Shown here in pieces: positions 7,859 through 14,096 of a stretch of DNA of 28,564 nt. Both the position numbers and the translations under genes were made by a program. Source of the DNA: JAKSCF01 sp028279945 (GTDB taxonomy: Bacteria > Bacillota > Clostridia > Peptostreptococcales > JAAYPU01); the NCBI GenBank assembly GCA_028279945.1, contig JANQMT010000188.1, forward strand, positions 1-28,564, given 5' to 3'. The stretch's first letter is position 1; every line of letters begins with the position of its first letter. The notes beneath the pieces are model-generated. The model was not told the origin of the DNA, did no database searches, and was given only the letters and a program-made list of their open reading frames with translations.

Positions 7859-9949
7859 TTATCCTATTATTTTTTTGTCTAAAGTGATCAATTCAACATT
7901 AAAAGGCCCTAAACTTACATGTAATTCATAAACATTCTGTTGTTGTATCTTTGAAAATGTCACTTTGGGAAAAGATGATTTTTGAATTAAATCCTTATTT
8001 TCATTAGACAACCATTTTGGAGACCCTATATTACACCAATGATCCAATACATTGCCTCCTGTTTGGGTTAATTGATATCTTTTAACTGTATAGTCATCTT
8101 CTAGGTTATATATTCTTAATATATATTCTTTGTTTTGCTGAATCAGATGATGAAAGCGTTTGTGATTAAGCTTCTCATCCAAATTACCATGGAAGATGTG
8201 GTCACAAGCTTCCTTATAGTGATACAACAGAATTTGTATATTGTCCCCTTTCCGAGTCACAATATATCCATGGCTTTTGTATATAATGTCCATTTGTAAT
8301 TTCGAAAATAAGTACAAGGCATAATAAGAAGGTTTTTTCATTCCATTTACTGTAAGTAGTCCTTGTCCGCCATGAAAAAGTTTAGAACTATTTATGCCCA
8401 TATCCATAAGCGTCCATTGATTACAGTAAAGATTTTTTTTGTTCTTCAAAAGGCTGTCAATGATATAACAAGGCATGTACTTTGTATCAAATAATGGATT
8501 TAGTGTTAAATCATTGCGCCCGTCGGCCAAATAGACAGAAATATTGAAGCTGCTCGCAATTTTTTTAAGTTTATCTAAATCCACCATTTCGTTTTCGTTG
8601 TTAACTTCAATTTTCCATCCTTTTAACTCATCTAAACCCACAGCATCAACAGAGTATGTTAAAAATAATTCTAGATATTCCAAAAAAGCCGTATCATGGA
8701 TTACATATGTAGGAATTGAAAATATCAGCTTTAAATTTATTTCTTTTATCCATTCTATCCATTGTTCAAATTGATTATAATTCAAGCCGTTTTCAAAAGA
8801 AAAATTCAGTCGTACATATTCAAATCCAATATCCTTTTGACATTCCTTTAACAAATCATATATATCTGATGTCAAATGATATGGAAAGCATGATAAAGTA
8901 ATACAATTTAAATAAGATGTATCGAGATCTTTGATTTTTTTCTTTTTTAAATTTATATCAATGATATTATAACTTTCATTTTGACATGCTAACACTCTAT
9001 TTTTTTCATGTGTATAACTTAAATGCGCTATTTTCTTTAATTTTAGTAGTGCCTGTTGTTCATCAAACTCTAAATACTCAATATTTTTCTTTTCAATGGT
9101 TCGATTTTTATATTTTTTTCTATAAGCCAGGGGTGTCATACCAAAACACTTCTTAAAGTTACTACTAAAATATCTTTGAGATGAAAATCCATAGCTGAAA
9201 GAAATCTCACCGATTGACTGATTACTTCCCAGCAATGCAATTTCTGACTGTTCCAATCTTATATAATTTACTAGCTCTTGAAAGCTGAATCCTGTCGCAT
9301 ATTTGATGAAATGAGATAGATAATATTTGCTTAAATGTTCATTTTCAGCCAGCTGATTCAGTGTAATTTTTTTCATATAATTTTTATACAAATAATCTGT
9401 TATCCTATAAATTCTATCAATCTGTAGTTGATCACCTTTATACTTGTTCTCATTTATAAACTGTTGATCTTCAATAGAAAAATATTGAAAGTTATTGATT
9501 AAATTCTTGAGAAGGTCATGAATATATTGATGCACACGTTCTTTGTAGTTCTCTTCTTTATGAGATACTTCAAGCATTATTTTTGCTAGATACTGTTTGA
9601 CTTCTTCAATTTCTTCACTACAGCTATTTTTATAATGGGATTCACTAACAAAAATAATTATACCGATATCCGGATAATATTTTTTATAATTTTCTATATC
9701 AATCTGCAGAATGAGAAGCAAATTGTGTTCGCTCTTTGTAAAGATACTGTGTAAATCTTCTGTATTAACAATAAAAACATCACCTTGATTCAAGGCATAA
9801 GTATAATAGCTTACTTTTAAATCAACTCTACCTTCTAATACGTACACAATCTCTAATCTATCATGCCTGTGAATGGGATATTCTTTTACAGAAGTTAGAA
9901 AAATATTAATAGGAATATCTTCAAGACAATGAATATGCTCTTTTAACAT
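7859..9949 (-). CDS. AraC-family regulator with C-terminal GH39-like domain
   Basis: 696 residues, more than twice the usual AraC length. The order is: cupin-like N-terminus (about 1-100; HRHDRLEIVYVLEG, LNQGDVFIVN), a helical linker, two AraC helix-turn-helix units (about 178-278; ITLNQLAENEHLSKYYLSHF and IGEISFSYGFSSQRYFSSNF), and a C-terminal region (about 300-690) resembling GH39 beta-xylosidase folds, as found in other AraC-GH39 fusions (VRLNFSFENG, LFHGGQGLLTVNGMKKPSYYA). Where GH39 enzymes have the nucleophile in a TEW-like motif, this protein reads NQW (about 510-512), so it is probably a ligand sensor and not an enzyme. ATG at 9949 has a GAGGTG site. It lies just upstream of the amidohydrolase-NhaC operon, its probable target. 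DNA-binding family certain; GH39 relation fairly sure. Confidence 0.88.
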   Translation of the reverse strand: MLKEHIHCLEDIPINIFLTSVKEYPIHRHDRLEIVYVLEGRVDLKVSYYTYALNQGDVFIVNTEDLHSIFTKSEHNLLLILQIDIENYKKYYPDIGIIIFVSESHYKNSCSEEIEEVKQYLAKIMLEVSHKEENYKERVHQYIHDLLKNLINNFQYFSIEDQQFINENKYKGDQLQIDRIYRITDYLYKNYMKKITLNQLAENEHLSKYYLSHFIKYATGFSFQELVNYIRLEQSEIALLGSNQSIGEISFSYGFSSQRYFSSNFKKCFGMTPLAYRKKYKNRTIEKKNIEYLEFDEQQALLKLKKIAHLSYTHEKNRVLACQNESYNIIDINLKKKKIKDLDTSYLNCITLSCFPYHLTSDIYDLLKECQKDIGFEYVRLNFSFENGLNYNQFEQWIEWIKEINLKLIFSIPTYVIHDTAFLEYLELFLTYSVDAVGLDELKGWKIEVNNENEMVDLDKLKKIASSFNISVYLADGRNDLTLNPLFDTKYMPCYIIDSLLKNKKNLYCNQWTLMDMGINSSKLFHGGQGLLTVNGMKKPSYYALYLFSKLQMDIIYKSHGYIVTRKGDNIQILLYHYKEACDHIFHGNLDEKLNHKRFHHLIQQNKEYILRIYNLEDDYTVKRYQLTQTGGNVLDHWCNIGSPKWLSNENKDLIQKSSFPKVTFSKIQQQNVYELHVSLGPFNVELITLDKKIIG

Positions 9950-9964
9950 CAGAACACCTCTTTA

Positions 9965-9984
9965 TAAACCTTAATCTAAACCTT
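9965..9984. repeat. Tandem 8-bp direct repeat upstream of the AraC-type gene
   Basis: TAAACCTT occurs at 9965-9972 and again at 9977-9984, a 12-bp period, 16 bases before the regulator start codon. AraC proteins often bind direct repeats, so autoregulation is possible. The element is short and could be chance. Confidence 0.35.
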
Positions 9985-9997
9985 TATCTGGTATCAT

Positions 9998-11275
9998 TTA
10001 TTCATAAAACTCAAATTCAAAATCTTTTATTTTAACAGTATCACCTTCTTGAATGCCCAATTCTTTTAATCGGTCTACCGCACCTCTATCTTTAAGATAA
10101 TTATACAAATACCTTAAAGACTCCATATCATTAAAATTGGTAGAGTTAAATATCTTTTCCAGTTGCTTGCCTTCCAAAACATAGTCTTCATTTTCTCTTT
10201 TAACATATACTTCTCTGTAATCTTCATTTTGACCATGAATTTCAAAATCAAACATGTTGTCATAAATAGGCTCAGGCTCATCATCTAATTGATCCAGTTC
10301 AGAAGCAATATAGCTCAGCATTTCATCTATACCTTGATTCAAGGCATTAGAAATCGGAAAGACTTTGTAGCCTTTCGTTTCTACATATTCTTTAAATTTT
10401 AAATAATCTTCTTCCGATGCGATATCCATTTTATTAGCCGCTACAATTTGTGGTTTTTTCTTTAGTTTTTCTGAATATTGCATGAGTTCATTATTGATTT
10501 TATCAAAGTCATGGGTAGGATCCCTATCTTCACTTCCGGACACATCCACAACATGTACCAAAATTTTATTACGTTCAATATGCTTCAAGAAGTTTAGGCC
10601 TAAACCATGACCTTTATGTGCGCCTTCTATTAACCCGGGAACATCTGATACTACAAAACTCTTGTTATAGATTTCTACTACTCCCAGATTGGGTGTTATT
10701 GTGGTAAAGTGATAATTCCCTATCTTAGGTTTTGCACTTGTAATAATAGAGAGCAATGTTGACTTTCCCACATTTGGAAAACCAATAAGGCCTACATCAG
10801 CTATTAACTTCAGCTCTAATTGAATCCACCTTTCTTCAGCAGCACCACCTGCTTCAGCAAAATTTGGTGCTTGACGCGTAGAGGTCTTAAAGTGAATATT
10901 TCCTTTCCCGCCTTTTCCTCCTCGTACAGCAACAATTTCATCGCCATCTGCTGTAAGATCTGCCATTACCAATTCTGTTTCCTCATCAATAATAGCTGTT
11001 CCTGGCGGTACTTTTAATATAAGGTTATCTGCATTTTTACCATATTGTTTTTTCTTTTTTCCATTCTCTCCATTTTGAGCTTGATACTTGGTTTTATAAC
11101 GAAAGTCCATCAATGTTCTTAAATTGCTGTCTGCTTTAAAGATAACGCTTCCACCATGTCCACCATCGCCGCCGTCGGGTCCGCCATCCGGAACATATTT
11201 TTCTCTTCTGAACGAGACACTACCGTCTCCGCCTTTCCCCGATTTAATAAATATTCTTGCTCTATCTACAAACAT
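9998..11275 (-). CDS. obg: GTPase Obg/CgtA, ribosome-associated
   Basis: 425 residues, the normal Obg length. It has the glycine-rich Obg fold (about 1-158; FVDRARIFIKSGKGGDG, GGPDGGDGGHGG), a G domain with P-loop GFPNVGKST, switch region and DVPGLIEGAHKG, NKMD for guanine specificity, and a C-terminal OCT domain (about 345-425; RGAVDRLKELGIQEGDTV). Obg acts in 50S subunit assembly and, in sporulating Firmicutes, in stress and sporulation signalling. I chose ATG at 11275, preceded by AGGTGA; the GTG at 11284 overlaps that ribosome site. It follows rplU-rpmA as usual, but a strong terminator and a 285-base gap separate them, so it probably has its own promoter; I see no convincing -35/-10 pair. 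Confidence 0.97.
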   Translation of the reverse strand: MFVDRARIFIKSGKGGDGSVSFRREKYVPDGGPDGGDGGHGGSVIFKADSNLRTLMDFRYKTKYQAQNGENGKKKKQYGKNADNLILKVPPGTAIIDEETELVMADLTADGDEIVAVRGGKGGKGNIHFKTSTRQAPNFAEAGGAAEERWIQLELKLIADVGLIGFPNVGKSTLLSIITSAKPKIGNYHFTTITPNLGVVEIYNKSFVVSDVPGLIEGAHKGHGLGLNFLKHIERNKILVHVVDVSGSEDRDPTHDFDKINNELMQYSEKLKKKPQIVAANKMDIASEEDYLKFKEYVETKGYKVFPISNALNQGIDEMLSYIASELDQLDDEPEPIYDNMFDFEIHGQNEDYREVYVKRENEDYVLEGKQLEKIFNSTNFNDMESLRYLYNYLKDRGAVDRLKELGIQEGDTVKIKDFEFEFYE

Positions 11276-11294
11276 TTTTATCACCTGCTTTATT

Positions 11295-11310
11295 AGTATT
11301 GTGCAATACT
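11295..11310. promoter_or_regulatory. 16-bp palindrome just upstream of obg
   Basis: AGTATTG-TG-CAATACT is a perfect 7-bp inverted repeat with a 2-base centre, ending about 20 bases before the obg ATG. It may be a protein-binding site in the 5' leader. The function is unknown. Confidence 0.35.
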
Positions 11311-11403
11311 TAGGTTGTATTATGTATACAAATACACATTTTAAAAGACTAATTTCACATACTCTATATAATTAGGACTTAATTGCTGAACGAAGAAATA
11401 TTA

Positions 11404-11425
11404 TTAGAAAATTTATACCTAATGT
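11404..11425 (-). repeat. Shared 22-nt element, copy upstream of obg
   Basis: Ten-base blocks TTAGAAAATT and TACCTAATGT (plus strand), separated by two bases, lie 129 bases upstream of the obg ATG. The same blocks and spacing recur upstream of polA at 23900-23921; only the two spacer bases differ. The minus-strand sense is ACATTAGGTA, two bases, AATTTTCTAA. The spacing does not fit a sigma-A promoter. It could be an operator or an alternative-sigma promoter. The gap between obg and the rpmA terminator shows no gene. Confidence 0.6.
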
Positions 11426-11550
11426 CTCTCAACATAAATCAAAATGCAAGGGTATTATTAAATATTGACCTTTTTATGCATTCCTAATTAGTGAAGCATC
11501 AAATCCTCTGATTGTAGTTAATAAGGTGTCTTTCAACAAATTATAAAACA

Positions 11551-11586
11551 TGTACAAAGAACCCCCCTATTATAACATAGGGGGGT
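11551..11586 (-). terminator. Intrinsic terminator after rpmA
   Basis: ACCCCCCTAT (11561-11570) pairs perfectly with ATAGGGGGGT (11577-11586) around a 6-base loop. On the minus strand a U-rich tail (TTCTTTGT) follows. It starts 12 bases after the rpmA stop codon. Confidence 0.88.
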
Positions 11587-11597
11587 TACAAACTAAA

Positions 11598-11858
11598 TTA
11601 TGCTTCTTTAGTGTATACACTAACTTGTTTATTTTCTTTGCCTTTACGTTCGAATTTTACGACTCCGTCTATTTTAGCAAAAAGTGTGTCATCTCCACCT
11701 TTACCTACATTGTTCCCAGGATGAACTTTAGTTCCTCTTTGTCTAACCAAGATGCTACCCGCACTTACATATTGGCCGTCAGCTCTTTTGACGCCCAGGC
11801 GTTTGGATTCACTATCTCTACCGTTCTTGGAGCTACCTACTCCTTTTTTACTTGCCAT
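11598..11858 (-). CDS. rpmA: 50S ribosomal protein L27, mature-form N-terminus
   Basis: 86 residues beginning MASKKGVGSSKNGRDS, the classic L27 opening, which reaches the peptidyl-transferase centre. The start is ATG at 11858, with AAAGGAGG five bases before GTCT-ATG. The GTG three codons earlier overlaps the ribosome site, and an in-frame TGA follows further upstream. Most Firmicute L27 proteins carry a short N-terminal extension ending in a FF(A/S) motif that the protease Prp removes. This one has no extension, and no prp gene lies between rplU and rpmA (only 42 bases). Co-transcribed with rplU from the promoter at 12302-12330. Confidence 0.97.
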   Translation of the reverse strand: MASKKGVGSSKNGRDSESKRLGVKRADGQYVSAGSILVRQRGTKVHPGNNVGKGGDDTLFAKIDGVVKFERKGKENKQVSVYTKEA

Positions 11859-11900
11859 AGACCACACCTCCTTTGTTACATGTCATATATGTTTACATTA

Positions 11901-12212
11901 CTAACATTCAATTTTTTCAATTTTAACCTTAGTGTAAGGTTGTCTGTGTCCACGCTTTTTTCTGTAATCTTTTTTACTTTTATACTTGAAAATGATTACT
12001 TTATCACCTTTGCCATTTTCTACAACACTTCCAGCCACTTTAGCATTTTCAATAACCGGTGATCCAACTTTTACATCATTACCATCAGAATAAACTAGAA
12101 TTTTATCAAACTCTACATTATCTCCTTCAGCTAATCCAAGCTTTTCAACGGAAATAACATCTCCTTCTTGAACTCTGTATTGTTTTCCACCTGTTTCAAT
12201 AATTGCGTACAT
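11901..12212 (-). CDS. rplU: 50S ribosomal protein L21
   Basis: 103 residues starting MYAIIETGGKQYRVQEGD, with VIENAKVAGSVV and the basic C-terminal stretch KSKKDYRKKRGHRQPYTKVKIEKI typical of L21, a 23S-rRNA-binding 50S protein. ATG at 12212 is preceded by GAGGAGGTGC. An upstream GTG-initiated extension would run through the leader and ribosome site and is rejected. It is the first gene of the rplU-rpmA transcript, under a strong sigma-A promoter and an L21 leader. The usual neighbours, RNase G upstream and prp downstream, are absent here. Confidence 0.97.
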   Translation of the reverse strand: MYAIIETGGKQYRVQEGDVISVEKLGLAEGDNVEFDKILVYSDGNDVKVGSPVIENAKVAGSVVENGKGDKVIIFKYKSKKDYRKKRGHRQPYTKVKIEKIEC

Positions 12213-12295
12213 TAATAAGGCACCTCCTCTTACCAGTCTCGCCGAATAAGGTAACACATTATGTATTTTAAAAACCTATATCGTGCGGCTTACGA
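12213..12295 (-). promoter_or_regulatory. Ribosomal protein L21 leader RNA (5' UTR of rplU)
   Basis: Between the predicted transcript start (about 12295) and the rplU ATG the minus strand contains AAGCCGCACGATATAGG and, before the start codon, CGGCGAGACTGGTAAGAGG. These match, from memory, the conserved segments of the Firmicute L21 leader; GCCG and CGGC can pair to close the structure. It is presumed to mediate autogenous feedback by L21. A covariance-model search would settle it. Confidence 0.75.
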
Positions 12296-12301
12296 AAATA
12301 A

Positions 12302-12330
12302 ATATTATCACAAAGAAAAGAATATGTCAA
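12302..12330 (-). promoter_or_regulatory. Sigma-A promoter of rplU-rpmA
   Basis: The minus strand has TTGACA (12325-12330), a 17-base spacer and TAATAT (12302-12307): a perfect -35, ideal spacing and a good -10. It predicts a start near 12295, at the edge of the L21 leader. Confidence 0.88.
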
Positions 12331-12516
12331 TATTTTGACCATATTTTGGTCTTGCTTATATGAGTTATTATTTAGCGTTAAAAAATGGTCACGTTCTTAA
12401 TTTTATCTTCTTACTTTCATTTTATACATAAATAAGTATACGCTGGTAATTCATTGAATTTATTTGGTATTATTTTTAAAAATATACAATTTAACATATT
12501 TTTTTATTTTTTGCTA

Positions 12517-12545
12517 TAGACAAACAAATTTTCATACATTAATAT
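12517..12545 (+). promoter_or_regulatory. Predicted sigma-A promoter of the secreted-protein gene
   Basis: TAGACA (12517-12522), a 17-base spacer and TAATAT (12540-12545), the same -10 as the rplU promoter. The start would be near 12552, giving a leader of about 267 bases. The rest of 12331-12516, between the two divergent promoters, is AT-rich with a short dyad GACCA-TATTT-TGGTC at 12337-12351 and no gene. Confidence 0.6.
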
Positions 12546-12551
12546 AATATA

Positions 12552-12818
12552 TATAGGAATATTGTAAAATTTTTACATTTAATATATTTAATTAATTATT
12601 TTTGGTGGTATATCCACTTAAAATAAATAAACTACCCTCAAATCAACATAGCTCTGGGAAAGTTAACATTGATTCGAGGGTATGGCCCCTTTCCACAAAG
12701 TGGTATAAGGTACCTCTATTTTATACTACATTAGAGCATTTGTGAAGGGAGTACACAGAAAAGGAGGTGTAAAAACCAGAATTTAAGCTCTAAATAATTA
12801 AACTATGAGGTGAATAAT
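12552..12818 (+). promoter_or_regulatory. Long structured 5' leader with competing helices
   Basis: Stem I pairs 12633-12646 with 12669-12682 (13 of 14 bases). Stem II centres on CCAC-AAA-GTGG at 12693-12703 with flanking CCTT/AAGG. Segment TTAGAGC (12731-12737) can pair perfectly with GCTCTAA (12787-12793), partly with CTCTA (12714-12718), or with GCTCT in the stem I loop (12651-12655). ACCTCT (12712-12717) can also pair with the strong Shine-Dalgarno-like AAAAGGAGGTGT at 12759-12770, which has no start codon at a usable distance. These exclusive pairings look like a cis-regulatory switch. I could match it to no riboswitch class I know. Confidence 0.55.
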
Positions 12819-13325
12819 ATGAAAAAGAAATTAATGATTACAACACTGGTTATTGTTTTGGTATGTAGTGCAGGTTTTGCATTTGCTACTGATTGGAGTG
12901 ATAGAGCAGAAAGACGTGATTACGATACATTTGATGACACTAGATTCCTAATAAACTTGGATTGGCCTGGTACTGCTCAAGAAATATTTGCAGTATGCTC
13001 TTCTGCAGATACAAAAGATTATTTTTTGGTTCGAAGGAAAACAAGTGGTATCATTGACGTCGAATTGGATTTAGAGGGCACAGGTATAGATGCAGACATT
13101 TGGCTTCTTCGTCCAAATGGAGCTCGTTATATTCCAGGTTATACAAGCGGAGAGAGCAAAATTATAGACAATATATATATTCCTACAGAAGAAATGTGGG
13201 GTTTAGAGATAGAATATAAATCGGGAATACCCGAAAAACCATATCAGTTAAGAGTCAAAATAGATCCAGCTACATATTCTCAGGCTAGTAATATTGAAGA
13301 TGTTCCAGAAGAACTGTTAAAATAG
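12819..13325 (+). CDS. Secreted protein with PPC-like beta-sandwich domain
   Basis: 168 residues. A clear signal peptide (MKKKLMITTLVIVLVCSAGFAFA, cleavage likely after FAFA, about residue 23) is followed by about 145 residues alternating beta segments. The pattern TKDYFLVRRKTSGIIDVEL, GIDADIWLLRPNG and KPYQLRVKI resembles bacterial pre-peptidase C-terminal (PPC) domains: D-x-F, D-I-W-L-L-x-P-x-G, then Y-x-L-x-V. No catalytic motif is visible, so it may be a binding or surface module. ATG at 12819 with GAGGTG at 12807-12812; the GTG at 12810 lies inside that site. This is the only complete plus-strand gene, inserted where RNase G usually sits. Family assignment by pattern only. Confidence 0.8.
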   Translation: MKKKLMITTLVIVLVCSAGFAFATDWSDRAERRDYDTFDDTRFLINLDWPGTAQEIFAVCSSADTKDYFLVRRKTSGIIDVELDLEGTGIDADIWLLRPNGARYIPGYTSGESKIIDNIYIPTEEMWGLEIEYKSGIPEKPYQLRVKIDPATYSQASNIEDVPEELLK

Positions 13326-13356
13326 TTACCACATTATTAAAAATGAAAAAATAATT

Positions 13357-13375
13357 GACCGGGGTTTCCCCGGTC
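13357..13375 (+). terminator. Bidirectional intrinsic terminator between convergent genes
   Basis: GACCGGGG-TTT-CCCCGGTC is a perfect 8-bp GC-rich hairpin. The plus strand continues TTATTTATAT; the minus strand continues AATTATTTTTTC. It serves the plus-strand gene ending at 13325 and the minus-strand gene ending at 13380. Confidence 0.9.
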
Positions 13376-13379
13376 TTAT

Positions 13380-14084
13380 TTATATATCAAATAAAGTACT
13401 CATAACATCATGGTTTGTAACCAAATACATTTCTTTTCTCAATATATATAGGGTATCCTTATCAATCTCAAGTTCCATTTTATCAATAAAACTTTCCATC
13501 AATAACTGAGGATTTAAATTACCATTACTGCCAGTTTTTAAGATGGTAAAGATTTTAAAACTACCTTCTGCTTCTTCCTCAAGTTTAAAAGTATGGATAA
13601 GCGGCTTAATATCAACTTCCTTTTCTTTTCTTTTCTTAACTAGCTTTTTAATAACAATGATTTCATCCATATTTAAATAAGCTTGAATAGCATTTTTAAT
13701 CTCATCAGAGTCCAATCCTTGCTTTGAAAATGAAAGGTCATATGCTGCATATCGGACTTCTGCTGCCAAGGATTTTATCTTTTTAACGATTTCTTTACAC
13801 GCCATAATTCCAATACCCTTTGGAAGCTGTTTGTTTAAAGTTAACAACAATTCCTGAGCATCCCAGTGGTTCACCAGCTCAATTTCCATATATTCGCCAA
13901 TGCTTTCTATGCCCAGTGACAAAGGATGGGCAATACTTATTTTAGGATGTGGTGAGAATCCTTGTGAATACACTAACTGAATGCCGGCTCTTCTGAAAAC
14001 TCTTTGAAATACATTCATTAAATCCAAATGAGAGATATACTTCATATTGCCTATTTTTGAAAACTTGATTAAATATTTATTCAT
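13380..14084 (-). CDS. TIGR03936-type radical-SAM-linked protein (DUF2344)
   Basis: 234 residues starting NKYLIKFSKIGNMKYISHLDLMNVFQRVFRRA, with YSQGFSPHPKISIAHPLSLGIES, the signature opening of DUF2344/TIGR03936. This small protein accompanies, or is fused to, TIGR03960 radical SAM proteins in Firmicutes. Its biochemical role is unknown; the pairing suggests a substrate-recognition or RNA-modification partner. ATG at 14084 has a GGTGGAG site and starts 12 bases after the radical SAM stop codon, so the two are co-translated. RNase G usually follows in related genomes; here a bidirectional terminator follows instead. Confidence 0.9.
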   Translation of the reverse strand: MNKYLIKFSKIGNMKYISHLDLMNVFQRVFRRAGIQLVYSQGFSPHPKISIAHPLSLGIESIGEYMEIELVNHWDAQELLLTLNKQLPKGIGIMACKEIVKKIKSLAAEVRYAAYDLSFSKQGLDSDEIKNAIQAYLNMDEIIVIKKLVKKRKEKEVDIKPLIHTFKLEEEAEGSFKIFTILKTGSNGNLNPQLLMESFIDKMELEIDKDTLYILRKEMYLVTNHDVMSTLFDI

Positions 14085-14096
14085 TTTGCTCCACCC

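Noticed and set aside
11859..11900. Possible prp/ysxB gene between rplU and rpmA
   Set aside because: Only 42 bases, filled by the rpmA ribosome site and spacer; there is no room for the roughly 110-residue protease.
11550..12062. 170-codon plus-strand frame across rpmA and rplU
   Set aside because: It is the mirror of two certain ribosomal protein genes and runs through the terminator hairpin.
12552..12818. Assignment to a known riboswitch class (c-di-GMP I/II, T-box, ZTP, manganese, THF, preQ1)
   Set aside because: None of the conserved core sequences that I recall is present; kept as an unassigned structured leader.
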